Assembly (NCBI RefSeq): GCF_900142025.1
Contig: NZ_FQZM01000003.1
Coordinates: forward strand, 186,001-250,000
Reading direction: 5' to 3'
Length of the DNA: 64,000 nucleotides
Origin: Desulfofundulus thermosubterraneus DSM 16057
GTDB lineage: Bacteria > Bacillota > Desulfotomaculia > Desulfotomaculales > Desulfovirgulaceae
Numbering within the stretch: position 1 is the stretch's first letter; each line of letters begins with the position of its first letter. The notes under the pieces were generated by a model. It searched no databases and was not told where the DNA came from. It saw nothing but the letters and a program-made list of their open reading frames with translations. A program made the position numbers and the translations under genes. Positions 53,225 through 62,629 of the stretch are shown piece by piece.

Positions 53225-53914
53225 CTACGCTTTTTCCCGATAGCGTTGCAGGTAGCCTTCGATGTACCGCTTGACCTTTTCATAAGGCTGATAAATCCCG
53301 AAATGCCCCTCGCAGAGGATATCTGGCTTAAGAGCCAAAAGCCTTCGCATCGATTGTTCCCAAGCGGCCAGATCCGAGCCCCAAGCGGGATGAAACGGAC
53401 CGTGGATGTCCTGTCCGAAAAGAATCCTTTTCCCTCCGAAGTCAACGTAAGGGGAAATTCCTCCGGGAGTGTGGCCGGGTGTATGGAGAAAGACAAGTTT
53501 AAGACCCCCCAGATCCAGGGTTTCTTCTTCGCCCCGGAGAACAACATCGACCGCCACCGGCCTGTACTTCACGCCGTAATAACTTGCCGCGGTCAGCGAG
53601 ACATTTTTCCCTTCCACTGCCGGCAGCTCATGCTCGTGGGCCACCACTTTGGCCTGTAATTTTTCCTTAAGATAAGCCAGCCCTCCCGTATGGTCGATGT
53701 GGCCGTGCGTCGCCACCAGATATTTCACTGAAGCGGGGTCAAGGGCAAGCTTCTTTATGTTGCCGATCAGTTCGGGGGCACTGCGGCCCAGTCCGGCATC
53801 GATTATGGCCAGCTCACCGCCGCCGTCGAGAAGGTAAACGCAGCAGTCCTCCGGGGCGGTGATTTCCGGGCCGCCGATCTGGTAAAGGCCGTCGCAAATT
53901 TTAAACGGTTTCAC
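53225..53914 (-). CDS. MBL-fold metallo-hydrolase
   Basis: A 229-residue metallo-beta-lactamase-fold hydrolase. The dinuclear metal site THGHIDHTGG is intact, with further ligands in HTPGHTPGG, LFGQDIHG and EGHFGIY. The family covers glyoxalase II-like thioesterases, lactonases and others; the substrate cannot be set. It is flanked by a permease fragment on one side and about 230 bp of featureless DNA (53915-54143) on the other, where no gene was accepted. Confidence 0.88.
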   Translation of the reverse strand: MKPFKICDGLYQIGGPEITAPEDCCVYLLDGGGELAIIDAGLGRSAPELIGNIKKLALDPASVKYLVATHGHIDHTGGLAYLKEKLQAKVVAHEHELPAVEGKNVSLTAASYYGVKYRPVAVDVVLRGEEETLDLGGLKLVFLHTPGHTPGGISPYVDFGGKRILFGQDIHGPFHPAWGSDLAAWEQSMRRLLALKPDILCEGHFGIYQPYEKVKRYIEGYLQRYREKA

Positions 53915-54143
53915 TATTAATCCCCTCCCACCGCAAACATAGGGGCCTTCTGTTCCTGTTATGGATTCAAAACGATGAGGAAGGCGAGAATGACTGGCAG
54001 AACGACCCGGGTTCTCCGCATGAAAAACACCTCGTGGAAAGATTCACTGAAGACTACCAGGCTCCCCCACAAAAAACTGGAAGGCCGGGCGTGTCCCGCA
54101 CCATCCAGGTTTTTTAACCTTTCTGTGGTGGCTGAAATCTTTT

Positions 54144-55316
54144 TTAATTCACCCGGCTGTCAATAAACAGGTACAGGTCGTCACCCAGGAAATAACAAAA
54201 TGTCCATATCTTTAGACGGGTTTCCAGGTCGAAATAGGGTTCGGAAGCAATTCCTTTGCCCAGCTGTCTGGCAAAGGTGATACCACGAGGAAAGTATGGG
54301 CGCCAACTCCAGTTACGGTTGAGATATTCACCGGAAACGGTCCACCCGCCACACGGATTGCGGGTGAAGTTGGGCGTTTTTTGATAGCCATAACCGTCAC
54401 ATACATAGATACGAAAACAATATCCGGGCAGGCAATACATTAACCTACCTATGTATTCATCGAGGTTTTGAGTAGTGCCAGAGAAGCGAAGGTTTTTCAG
54501 AAGCTTATCTAGTTCTTCGGCCTCCCGCCATCGTCTGGTACGCCACTGGATTTCATCACGCACATAACCTTCGACTTCTCGTTTCATGAGCTCCGCGAGG
54601 CCAGCAGTTTCGGCCAAACGAGGCGCCGGGGGAGCCAAAAAGAAACCCTGATAGTAACGTGCGCCGATTTCCAGCCCTAACCGCAACAACTCTGCATCTT
54701 CAATTCCTTCAAGAATCAGGCTCAACCCCGATTTTTCTGCAAAATAACCCAGGGCTTCCAGCAAGTAACGGGCCGACTCTTCCTGCATGCTCTTCCTGAC
54801 CAGCAGGGTATCCACCTTCAAAAAATCCGGACGAGTAGCAATAATTCTCTCCAGGTTGTTGAAACCGCGGCCAACGTCATCAACGGCAATCCGGCAACCG
54901 GCTTCGCGATACCTGGCAACCAGTATGGAAAGGCTTTCGATGTCTGCACAGAATTCTGTTTCGCTTATTTCCACCACAATCTGGCCAGCACTAATACCAA
55001 ATTCTTCAAGATACTCCAGGGTGGGAAATTTTCGCTCCTGGCCCATGAAAGGGCAAAGCCACTGCGGCTGGATGTTTAAAAACAACCGTGTATTCCTGCC
55101 GCTCTGCTTAAAAAACTTCAGTGCCTTGCGGCGTACCAAACGATCCACTTCCAGCTTTTCCTCCACTGGCACAGCTGGATCGTGAAAAAATCCACCCAGA
55201 CTCTCAACACCCTGCGGCGTCACCTTTCTGCCCAAGACTTCGTAACCCCATATGCTGTAAGTGTCCACTGCCAGCACCGGCTGGAAAAAAGGGCAGATTT
55301 GTGCTTCCGTATTCAC
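54144..55316 (-). CDS. EAL-domain c-di-GMP phosphodiesterase (YkuI-like)
   Basis: A 390-residue protein. The EAL domain (residues ~8-245) keeps the metal and catalytic set in variant form: EVLGR for EAL, LNIQP, VVEISETE, VDDVGRGFNNL for DDFG, FLKVD, ILEGIED and YYQGFF. A C-terminal ~140-residue domain follows (SGTTQNLDEYIGRLMYCLPG onward), like the PAS-like YkuI_C domain. Hydrolysis of c-di-GMP to pGpG is probable. GTG 55316 lies 10 nt after AGGAG. With the GGDEF/HD-GYP protein at 26.5 kb it shows c-di-GMP signalling in this organism. Confidence 0.87.
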   Translation of the reverse strand: MNTEAQICPFFQPVLAVDTYSIWGYEVLGRKVTPQGVESLGGFFHDPAVPVEEKLEVDRLVRRKALKFFKQSGRNTRLFLNIQPQWLCPFMGQERKFPTLEYLEEFGISAGQIVVEISETEFCADIESLSILVARYREAGCRIAVDDVGRGFNNLERIIATRPDFLKVDTLLVRKSMQEESARYLLEALGYFAEKSGLSLILEGIEDAELLRLGLEIGARYYQGFFLAPPAPRLAETAGLAELMKREVEGYVRDEIQWRTRRWREAEELDKLLKNLRFSGTTQNLDEYIGRLMYCLPGYCFRIYVCDGYGYQKTPNFTRNPCGGWTVSGEYLNRNWSWRPYFPRGITFARQLGKGIASEPYFDLETRLKIWTFCYFLGDDLYLFIDSRVN

Positions 55317-55371
55317 GCTTCTGGTTCTCCTCTTCTCCTCTAAGGTGACTATGGGGAAGGCCTAGCCTGAT

Positions 55372-55388
55372 AAAGAGACTGTCTCTTT
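55372..55388. promoter_or_regulatory. palindrome upstream of the EAL gene
   Basis: AAAGAGACTGTCTCTTT, 17 bp, perfect, 56 bp before the EAL start. An operator, or the end of the decayed cooS region; undecided. Confidence 0.3.
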
Positions 55389-55514
55389 CTTGTTCTTGTA
55401 CACCCCACAGGTTCCTCCAAAAAATAACTCGACTTTTTCTTCTACTGCCGGCAACAAAAATCCTGCCCTGGAACAGGAAGAAGCAGGTTTTTCCTCATCA
55501 AGGTTCCCTCTGGC

Positions 55515-56612
55515 TCAGACAAAAAAGCCCGCTCCAGTTTCAGAGTGGGTGTATAAGATAGGGGGAAGTACTGCTATCCCGGCAGCCACCATTTCCAGCC
55601 TGCCGATACCCAGGCAGGGGCCGAAGTTCAGCACCGGCGGTATGTTCAATTCCCGGCAGACTTTCTGCAGCTTCTCCCCGGCCCACTCCACTGCCGTGGA
55701 AGACATAAAGCCCAGGTTCTCCAGCCCGCCGCTGGTGCAACCGGCAGAAAGGACCAAAATGTCCCGCCGGATCAGTTCCCTGGTCAGCCCGGCGGTAAAT
55801 ACATCGTGACCGCCGGCAGTCAGGTTGGAGCAGCCAACTATGGCCACCAGTCCCCTGATCTGTCCGGTGGCGATGAGGTCAATTAATGGCCTGTAGTGCC
55901 CGCCTAAAAAGGCCCGTAAATTCCTTTCGCCAAAACCTGCCAGCGAATTCGGGTAACCGTGCCGGGGTACGTTAACAGTTACTTTATCCCGGCGCCGGCG
56001 GTAGCTCTCTGCCGCTATCCGGCAACCCGGCGGGCAATGGATTCCCCACCTGCCGGGTCAAAGGGCAGGCAGCCGGCGTTTTGCTTTTTGGCCACATCGT
56101 CCAGGCAGATCTGGGCCACCATATACTGGCGGCAGACCTCCTCAATACCCGGCAGGGTGCAGTTAAATTCGCTGATCACCAGGTCTATGCCGCCGGTAGC
56201 CAGCAGCGCCTCACTGGTGAAGTTGTTGCCCGCATGGCCGGCGAACACCTCACCGCCCCGGGACTGGATGTCCTGGCCCACACAGGTGCAGCCCACAATT
56301 TTAAAGCCCTTCGCCCCGGCATCCCGGGCCAGTTCCACGGCCCAGGGCTCTCCCAGGCCTTCCTGGACCGGGCCGATCAGGGCATGCTGGTGACCGGTGA
56401 CCATGATGTTGATGTAATCCGGGTCCACCACGCCAAAACCCACCGGCTGGGAGGACAGCTGTGGTTCCCCCAGCAGAATATCATATTCCCTGCAGGCCGA
56501 AACCGCATTTCGATTGTTGCTCGGACAGGCGGTGAAAGGCCGTTTCCACACCGTCCCGGCCGGAGATGAATTGAAAGAGGACTTCATCGGCAGAAGGGCA
56601 GATTTTTTTCAC
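55515..56612 (-). pseudogene. cooS: Ni-dependent carbon monoxide dehydrogenase (cooS) pseudogene
   Basis: Three pieces of one CooS survive. From GTG 56612 (GGAGG 10 nt upstream) about 43 residues run to GVETAFHRL...CGFGLQGI, the start of the D-cluster motif. At about 56475-56490 the sequence jumps, with a frame change, to EYDILLGEPQL, losing the B/D-cluster cysteines (an estimated 180-200 codons). The middle carries C-cluster features (GHQHALIG, ISEFNCTLPG). A further single-base shift near 56022 (restorable by one C) leads to VPRHGYPNSLAGFGERN, AIVGCSN, LSAGCTSGG and NFGPCLGIGRLE, after which the C-terminus is lost. The enzyme, which interconverts CO and CO2, cannot be made from this copy. 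No accessory cooC or cooF is adjacent. Confidence 0.85.
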
Positions 56613-56984
56613 GGTAGTAATCCCTCCAAAAAATATTTTATTTTCAGGCTGGATGGCCAGCCAGTCAGTCAGGCAGGGTTTTGGTGGTTGGTGCGAGGAG
56701 TGCAAAAATGTACTATAACGGTAGATATTATGGGTAAATGGTTTCTCTTATGGATACAAGAATAATGAAGAAGAGCAGGGTTCCAGAAAATCAGTACCAT
56801 TCGGGTATAGTTTTAATCCTGTAAACAGCCCGCCTTGAAGCGGGCGCCGGCTGCCGGTGCAAGTATTTCTCTATATATAATAGACCACGACCATGCTCGG
56901 GCGTACACAAAAATAATCCGGCTACCTGGCCGGATCATGTTGAGCATTGTCAGAGGATTTCAGCCCAATTTTTATCCGAACTGG

Positions 56985-57419
56985 TTATTGAGAATTCGGG
57001 ATATTTTTAGCCGGAAGCATCAACTGATCAATTTCCAGATCAACTCTGCTGAATTCCGGATCCCGGTGCACCAGCGTAGCAGCTTTTTTCCTTGCCAGGC
57101 CAGCAATAAAAGCATCGGCCACGCTTAACCCGCCCTTTGCTTTTATTTGTGCGGCCAACCAGAGCAACTCCTCGTCAGGCCAGACTTCTTCCAGTGGCAA
57201 TTCCCTTAGCTGGAGAACCAGTTTTGTTGCCTCATCCAGATTCTCCCTGGACATGGCCAGATAAGCAATCTCAAAAATACTCATGAACGAAATATAAACA
57301 ATTGCCTTACCTGAGGAAGCTTGTACAAATACCTCTTCGATCAGGTCAGCTCCTGCTTCATCCTGGTAATAGGTCAACAGGGCACTGGTGTCCAGCACGT
57401 ATTTTTTGATGTCACTCAT
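56985..57419 (-). CDS. PIN-domain ribonuclease toxin (VapC-like)
   Basis: A 144-residue PIN-domain protein with the catalytic Asp in YVLDTSALLTYYQDE, Glu in MSIFEIAYLAM, and LSVADAFIAGLARKKAATLVHRDPEF supplying the remaining acidic ligands. The length is normal and the frame intact. It overlaps the AbrB-type antitoxin gene by 8 nt. As an RNase toxin it would be held inactive by that partner. About 270 bp between it and the cooS remnant hold nothing recognisable. Confidence 0.88.
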   Translation of the reverse strand: MSDIKKYVLDTSALLTYYQDEAGADLIEEVFVQASSGKAIVYISFMSIFEIAYLAMSRENLDEATKLVLQLRELPLEEVWPDEELLWLAAQIKAKGGLSVADAFIAGLARKKAATLVHRDPEFSRVDLEIDQLMLPAKNIPNSQ

Positions 57420-57660
57420 TTACTTTCCGTTCCTTTTCCCGGTACTTCATCAGTAAACCGAGCAAATCCTTTCCCTTTCCAGCACCCCGGAAAAGTTTAC
57501 CCGGTTCAGCTGGCAAAGGAATTATCTTTATCTCCCCGCCCTGGTCGATCCAGGCTATACGCGTCCCTTCCCGAATATTATAGCGTTCCCTAATCCCGGC
57601 TGGAATAACGGTCTGGTAACGATGACTGACAGTGGTTTTAATGATATTTCTTGTGCTCAA
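57412..57660 (-). CDS. AbrB/SpoVT-fold antitoxin of a VapBC pair
   Basis: An 82-residue DNA-binding antitoxin with the swapped-hairpin AbrB fold (TTVSHRYQTVIPAGIRERYNI, then GTRIAWIDQGGEIKIIPL) and a C-terminal toxin-binding tail. TTG 57660 is used: GGGAGG lies 8 nt upstream, while the longer frame adds non-AbrB sequence. It overlaps the toxin gene, as is usual. Autorepression is expected from the family. Confidence 0.85.
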   Translation of the reverse strand: MSTRNIIKTTVSHRYQTVIPAGIRERYNIREGTRIAWIDQGGEIKIIPLPAEPGKLFRGAGKGKDLLGLLMKYREKERKVNE

Positions 57661-57772
57661 ACAACACACCTCCCTTTTCTTACAGTATACAAGACGTATA
57701 TTCCTATTACAAGACAAAATGCATCCAAAACCTAAAAGTAAACCCACATCTTATGTTGTAGATCCAGGTTGG

Positions 57773-58186
57773 TTATTCCCCCAGCACTTTAATAATGACC
57801 CTTTTCCGCCGACGGCCATCGAATTCAGCATAATAAACCTGCTGCCAGGGGCCCAGGTCAAGTCTTCCGCCGGTCACCGGGAGGATCACCTGGTGGTGGA
57901 CCAGGATGCTCTTCAGATGGGCGTCGCCGTTGTCTTCTCCGGTGCGGTGGTGCAGGTAATCCGGACCAAAGGGGGCCAGCTTCTCCAGCATATTGTCGAT
58001 GTCCTGGATAATCCCCTCCTCGGCATCATTGACATAGACCCCGGCGGTAATGTGCATGGCCGAGACCAGCACCAGCCCCTCCTTAATACCGGACTTTTTT
58101 ACCGCCTCCTCCACCTGAGAGGTTATATTGATGTACTCCCTCCGGCGGGCAGTGTTGAACCAGAGGTACTCGGTGTAAGACTTCAT
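57773..58186 (-). CDS. YjbQ/UPF0047 family protein
   Basis: A 137-residue protein of the YjbQ family, with the conserved [15 protein letters not shown] and [18 protein letters not shown] segments whose His and Glu residues form the proposed active site. Homologues show weak thiamine-phosphate synthase activity, so the family is often called secondary thiamine-phosphate synthase; the real role is not settled. Standalone gene. Confidence 0.9.
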   Translation of the reverse strand: MKSYTEYLWFNTARRREYINITSQVEEAVKKSGIKEGLVLVSAMHITAGVYVNDAEEGIIQDIDNMLEKLAPFGPDYLHHRTGEDNGDAHLKSILVHHQVILPVTGGRLDLGPWQQVYYAEFDGRRRKRVIIKVLGE

Positions 58187-58282
58187 TGTAACAGCTCCCT
58201 AAGGAAATTTTTTTGTTCCGCAAATTAAACGGGAAATTAAAGGTGGCATCCAATGTGGAAATGGGGACAAAGTCATTTTCCA

Positions 58283-59040
58283 CTAAATAATCTTCCGGTA
58301 TTCCCTTTCAATAATACTCCTGAGCATTCCAGCCAGCCCGGCCACACTGTCTATTTCACTGTAGGGGATGGTAAACCGGACAAATCTTTCGTCCAGGTCC
58401 AGCTCGTCCAGAAGAGAGACCCGAAGAGGCCCCGGGCCTTTTTGTCGAGCTGCATGACCACCACCAGTTCCCTCTCCCCGGCCACGGGATAAACCTCGAT
58501 TTCATCGAGCTCCCGGGCAAAATAGGTGGTGGGACGGTACTCAAACTCCTGGAAGCGGCCGTTGTAATCCCCACAACCTGGCTTTTCCCGAAAGCCCAGG
58601 AACCTTAAGGCATCGAAGAACATTTTGAACTCCCTGTTGGGCACTATTTGAATGGGGTCATGGTCGACCGGGTCAATGGCCTGGGGTATGTCCAGCCCCG
58701 TCTGGAGGAAGTACCTGGTCCGGCCCCTGGAAATGGGCAGGCCGAAGGGGATCTGGAAACTCACCGGGTAGATCTTTTCCTCCCCCGGCCGGACCACCAT
58801 TTTCTCCCCCACCGTGACCGTGCCGATGGTCCGGCGAATGTTCCTGGTTTGATCCCCGGCCTTGTAGGCTGAGGATAGGATAAGGTTGATGTAGATTTTG
58901 TCCACCCGCTGTTCGACGTTCCCGCCCTGGATCCTGATAGTCCCATTCAGGCTCCCGCCCAGGGGGACCGCAGTCCCCGCCACCTCCAGGTTTACCCTGG
59001 CAGAACCAATGCCAATGCTGGCGAGAAGTTTGGTAAGCAT
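58283..59040 (-). pseudogene. Spo0M-like sporulation control protein, frameshifted near the C-terminus
   Basis: An arrestin-fold Spo0M homologue; Spo0M affects early sporulation and cell division in Bacillus. The main frame opens MLTKLLASIGIGSARVNLEV and is good up to DKKARGLFG. After that the true C-terminus is in another frame (VSLLDELDLDERFVRFTIPY, ending EREYRKII at a TAG at 58283-58285), while the current frame ends at 58351 after a nonsense tail. One extra G in the GGG at about 58430 would restore a protein of about 252 residues. Either a recent lesion or an assembly error; the shortened form might still fold since most of the arrestin domain is kept. Confidence 0.75.
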
Positions 59041-59337
59041 GACACACCTCCGATAGAATTTGGAAAGATAAGGTAATGAATTCGGCGGGCAATGTAAAAT
59101 ATTGCTATTCAGACACAGGGAAAGATTGTAAATGCCGATTTCTTCCGTTTTGCTTATTTTACTACCGTTGAACAGTCAATTTTTTCCCGCAGATGCTCTT
59201 TCCTGATCAGAGGCCTGCTTTGTGTTCCACGTCCGTGACAAGGACTGTCAGGCTTTACAATTTTAGGGCTGATGTAAGCAGTAGCACGTGAAACAGTTCT
59301 CCACAGGATGAGCGAGAGCTCCTTCAGGGTGTTGACG
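59041..59337. other. intergenic region without a supported gene
   Basis: About 300 bp between YkgJ-like and Spo0M-like genes. A 63-codon frame on the - strand (59154-59345) overlaps the YkgJ stop but resembles no family and has ordinary composition; it is not accepted. No clear terminator was seen. Confidence 0.35.
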
Positions 59338-59874
59338 TTAACCATACGTCGGCACTCTTCCGGGTCTGGTCCTTTTCTTCCAGCCCAACTCTTTTCTCAG
59401 TTCCTCGTAAACATGAAATACAATCGGACAGACGGCATAATTATCAATTACACTAATTAACCGGAAAACAAAACCCTTTTTGTGCAAGTGAGGATAACTC
59501 CTGCAATCACCGGGACGGTATGAATATTGCGTACACAGATTGTTCTTTAGAAACGGGCATGGTTTCTGGTTGAAAACATAGTCGTTTTCAACTTTTTTCA
59601 AGTATTTCTCTATAAATTCGGAAACCGGCATACCCGTCCCTTGAGATAACCTCGTGATATCTTTATCGTGCAGAACTGGACTGCATTCCCGGCAACAGTT
59701 GGCGCACTGTTTACAGTCAACCTGCGAGGAAATATCTTTATACAGCCTGTGCACCAGGGAATCCACTTCTTCACCCGCAATCCTGGTCTTTAAAAAGGAA
59801 CGGAATTCCCAGTTTTCATCTTCTTTCTGTGCGGCTATCAATTTAAGCTTTTCCGGCGCAATTTCAGTAACCAT
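59338..59874 (-). CDS. YkgJ-type cysteine-cluster protein
   Basis: A 178-residue protein with the CxxCxxCC-type metal cluster of the YkgJ family (CKQCANCCREC near residue 55, then PCPFLKNNLCTQYSYRPGDCRSYP). The spacing suggests an iron-sulfur cluster or zinc site. The family is widespread in anaerobes and its biochemical role is unknown. The reading frame is complete. It follows the DUF234 ATPase by about 60 nt on the same strand. Confidence 0.85.
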   Translation of the reverse strand: MVTEIAPEKLKLIAAQKEDENWEFRSFLKTRIAGEEVDSLVHRLYKDISSQVDCKQCANCCRECSPVLHDKDITRLSQGTGMPVSEFIEKYLKKVENDYVFNQKPCPFLKNNLCTQYSYRPGDCRSYPHLHKKGFVFRLISVIDNYAVCPIVFHVYEELRKELGWKKRTRPGRVPTYG

Positions 59875-59935
59875 GCCTGGCTCACCTCAGCGGAAAGAAT
59901 GCCTTTTAGAAAACTTAATCACAGGGAATAAACGT

Positions 59936-61357
59936 TCACAAATCGCCTGAACTATGGAATTTACTGGCTTCAATAAGCAGCAGGTCGTGTCGTTCCGCCG
60001 CCATCTCACGCAGCTCTTCAGTGAAACCGTTCCGTGCAAACAGGGCGTAATACACATGCGGCGGCCGCTGAAAATGGGGCAGCACGGCTTTGGCCTTTTG
60101 CTGGAGTTCGGAGAGTACATTTGCCCCTACCGGTTTCGCCCACCACTTGCACTCACCCACCATAATGGCCGCTTCATCCTCACTGATGGCCAGCAGGTCC
60201 AATTCGTTCTGCCCGTCCCACCAGGAGCCCAGGCGGTAGGGATAAAAGGGAAGTTTCCCCCGCCGCCCCAGGAGTCGCAAATGCTGCCGGCAAACCTCTT
60301 TAAAGGCCGGGCCAACAAACTCCGGAAAATGGGGCTTGATCCTGGTTTCCAGCACCCGCTCCGCTTCTCCCTCCTCCAGGTCGCTGCGGTTGGGGTAAAC
60401 GAAGCGAAACCAGAAGCGCAGAAATTGATCCTGTAACCGGTAAATACCCCGGCGGCTTTTCTGCGGCTGCTTTTCCGTCACCGGCACCAGACGCTTGATT
60501 AAACCCATGTCCCTTAATATGTCCAGGTAACGGGAAGCGGCGCTGCGGTCGTGCAGGCCCGCCGCCTGGGTGATTTCATTCAGGCGGGTTTTGCCGTGGG
60601 CAATGGCCCTGAGCACGGCAAAATAATTGGCCGGCTCCCGCAGTTCCTGCATGAGAAGAAAACGCGGTTCTTCATAGAGGAAGGTGCCCCGGCGCAGCAC
60701 CCGGCGGGCAATGCCGGCAAAAAGATCATCTTCATCTATAAATTCCAGCAGGTATGCCGGCACTCCACCGAGCACGGCGTAGGCTTCCACCTGCCAGATA
60801 GGATCCCTCCCCGGGAAAAAGCCCGCCATATCGTGAAAGTGCAGGGGCTCAATCAGGTATTGCCCGGTGCGCCTGCCGTAGAGAGCGCTCTTATATCCCA
60901 GAACCTCCCTCTCCATCACTCCTACATAGGAACCGCACAAAATACACAATATCCCGGTATTCCTCAATTCCTCGTCCCAGACTTTCTGCAGAATGGAAGG
61001 TATGGCCGGATTGGTTTCCATAAGGTAGGGAAATTCATCCAGCACCACAATAAGCCGCTCCTGGCGGGCCAGCCCGCCCATAAAACGGAAGGCAGCTTCC
61101 CAGGAAGGAAAGGAAAAACCCGTTTCTGCCTGTCCGTAGGCCTGCTCCCACAGCCGCTGCGAAAAAGCGGCCAGCTGCTCCCGGTCGGGCGCCAGGTCGG
61201 CCACAAAAAAGACGTGTCTCTTCTCCCGGCAAAAAACCCTGAGCAGTTCCGTTTTCCCCACCCGCCGGCGGCCGTATAACACCAGCAGCTGTGCACGACC
61301 GCTTTTGTAAGCTTCCTCCAGCCAGTGTAGTTCAGCTTTCCGGTTCACAAAAGTCAC
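59936..61357 (-). CDS. DUF234/AAA ATPase with nuclease-like C-terminal domain
   Basis: A 473-residue protein of the archaeal-type ATPase/DUF234 family. The N-terminal STAND-like ATPase has Walker A YGRRRVGKTELLRVF and Walker B LIVVLDEFPYLM; a winged-helix region follows (RLNEITQAAGLHDRSAASRYL). The C-terminal DUF234 domain carries a PD-(D/E)xK-like core: NELDLLAIS...VGECKWW. Such genes are frequent in archaea and thermophilic bacteria, often near mobile or defence loci. The role is unknown; nuclease activity is inferred from the motif. Confidence 0.88.
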   Translation of the reverse strand: MTFVNRKAELHWLEEAYKSGRAQLLVLYGRRRVGKTELLRVFCREKRHVFFVADLAPDREQLAAFSQRLWEQAYGQAETGFSFPSWEAAFRFMGGLARQERLIVVLDEFPYLMETNPAIPSILQKVWDEELRNTGILCILCGSYVGVMEREVLGYKSALYGRRTGQYLIEPLHFHDMAGFFPGRDPIWQVEAYAVLGGVPAYLLEFIDEDDLFAGIARRVLRRGTFLYEEPRFLLMQELREPANYFAVLRAIAHGKTRLNEITQAAGLHDRSAASRYLDILRDMGLIKRLVPVTEKQPQKSRRGIYRLQDQFLRFWFRFVYPNRSDLEEGEAERVLETRIKPHFPEFVGPAFKEVCRQHLRLLGRRGKLPFYPYRLGSWWDGQNELDLLAISEDEAAIMVGECKWWAKPVGANVLSELQQKAKAVLPHFQRPPHVYYALFARNGFTEELREMAAERHDLLLIEASKFHSSGDL

Positions 61358-61381
61358 AGCAGCACCTCATTGCTAATATAA

Positions 61382-61411
61382 CTTGATTATGATATGATTA
61401 GTCTAATCAAG
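61382..61411. promoter_or_regulatory. inverted repeat upstream of the DUF234 gene
   Basis: CTTGATTA (61382-61389) and TAATCAAG (61404-61411), perfect arms around an AT-rich centre, 25 bp before the DUF234 start. A likely operator. The rest of the divergent gap (to 61708) holds only a weak promoter-like TTGACA at 61483. Confidence 0.4.
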
Positions 61412-61708
61412 ATTATACTAAATAAAATAACCGGACTCAATCCCGGATGCAATTAGCAGCAACTGGCCCTTGAGCTATTGGATTGACAATATTGGTACGT
61501 AAGCTAAACATAGCATGCCGGGCCTGGAAAATTACCTGACTAAAAACCGGACTTCGGGCTTTTCCCGGTTCTGTGGTTCGAGAAGGGTACCCAGCCGCCC
61601 GGTCATGTCAGTGGGCAGGTCAGGCCAGTGGATACAATAGTACTTTTACCCCGGCAGGGGCACTCCCATTTGCCTGCACTGTTTACCTGCACCCGGGGAG
61701 GAATAAAA

Positions 61709-62494
61709 ATGCTTCTCGAGAGCGAAAAAATTATCAGTGAAATTAAACGCCATGTCCAGGACCGGCCACAGGTGGCCGTAGCCTATTTGATGGGGTCTTA
61801 TGCCGGGGGCACGGCCACCCCTTTGAGTGATGTGGATGTGGGCATCGGCCTTTACCCCTCCCTGTGCCCGAACACAGACGACGCCCTGGACCTGGCAACG
61901 GCACTGGAATACTCCCTGACGGAGGCGCTTTTTCCCGGTTATGACGCCGAACCCCGGGCGGAATGGCTCTTCACCCCGGTGGAAGTGGTGGTGCTGAACG
62001 CACCCCACACCGTTTCTTCCCTCCCCTGGATGCTGGCCGGCGCCCTGCCGATCCACACCCCGGATCCCTCCTTTAAGGCGGAACTGGAAAAGCTGGCTTT
62101 CCGGCACGGCCGCCCTACGCCGGAGGAGGCCACCATTGCCGCCTGGCGGCTAAAGGCAACCTGGATCGTCCGCACCGCCCGGGGCCAGGTTTTTGCCTCC
62201 TATGAGGGCATTCTGCGCACCTGCCTGAACCTGGCCCACCGGGCGGTGGTCAGGCTGGGGCTACCCGTACCGGAAGAACGGCAACAGCTGCCCCTGGTAC
62301 TGCACCGGGCCGGCATCATTACCCGGCGGGCGGCTTCCTTTATCACAGAAGCCATCAATATACTGTGCCACGACCGTGTAAACTTCCAGGCGTGGGAATA
62401 CCTGCACCATAACCTCCACCTGCTGGCCGACTATGCCCTGCAGGTGGAAGACGCCCTGGAAAGGACCGTGAAGCAGCAGCGACCGGCGAGATAG
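61709..62494 (+). CDS. MNT nucleotidyltransferase-HepT-like fusion
   Basis: A 261-residue fusion of the two halves of an MNT-HEPN toxin-antitoxin system. Residues 1-110 are a minimal nucleotidyltransferase with the active-site pattern G29-S30-x10-D41-x-D43 (MGSYAGGTATPLSDVDVGI). Residues ~130-255 match the HepT/DUF86 fold (YEGILRTCLNLAHRAVVRLG, GLPVPEE, LHRAGII). The HEPN RNase motif, normally RNxxxHxY, reads INILCHDR (216-223): the catalytic Arg is Ile216 and the target Tyr is gone, only His221 remains. In the known system MNT silences HepT by AMPylating that Tyr. Here the HEPN half looks dead. ATG 61709 follows GGGGAGGA by 7 nt. Confidence 0.8.
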   Translation: MLLESEKIISEIKRHVQDRPQVAVAYLMGSYAGGTATPLSDVDVGIGLYPSLCPNTDDALDLATALEYSLTEALFPGYDAEPRAEWLFTPVEVVVLNAPHTVSSLPWMLAGALPIHTPDPSFKAELEKLAFRHGRPTPEEATIAAWRLKATWIVRTARGQVFASYEGILRTCLNLAHRAVVRLGLPVPEERQQLPLVLHRAGIITRRAASFITEAINILCHDRVNFQAWEYLHHNLHLLADYALQVEDALERTVKQQRPAR

Positions 62495-62629
62495 AGCCTT
62501 GCGGCGCCACCCAGAACCTGCAACCCGATCTCTGCCAGTAGCAGTGGGATCCTGCCTTAAGGGAACGGCTTGACACAGCTCGATGAAGGACATATGCTGT
62601 CCGTAAGGAGGTTCGTAGCAGGTATTCAT

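Noticed and set aside
53975-54166. 63-codon + strand frame between the MBL and EAL genes
   Set aside because: No ribosome site and no recognisable features.
59154-59345. 63-codon - strand frame after the YkgJ-like gene
   Set aside because: It only overlaps the YkgJ stop by chance; no ribosome site or family features.
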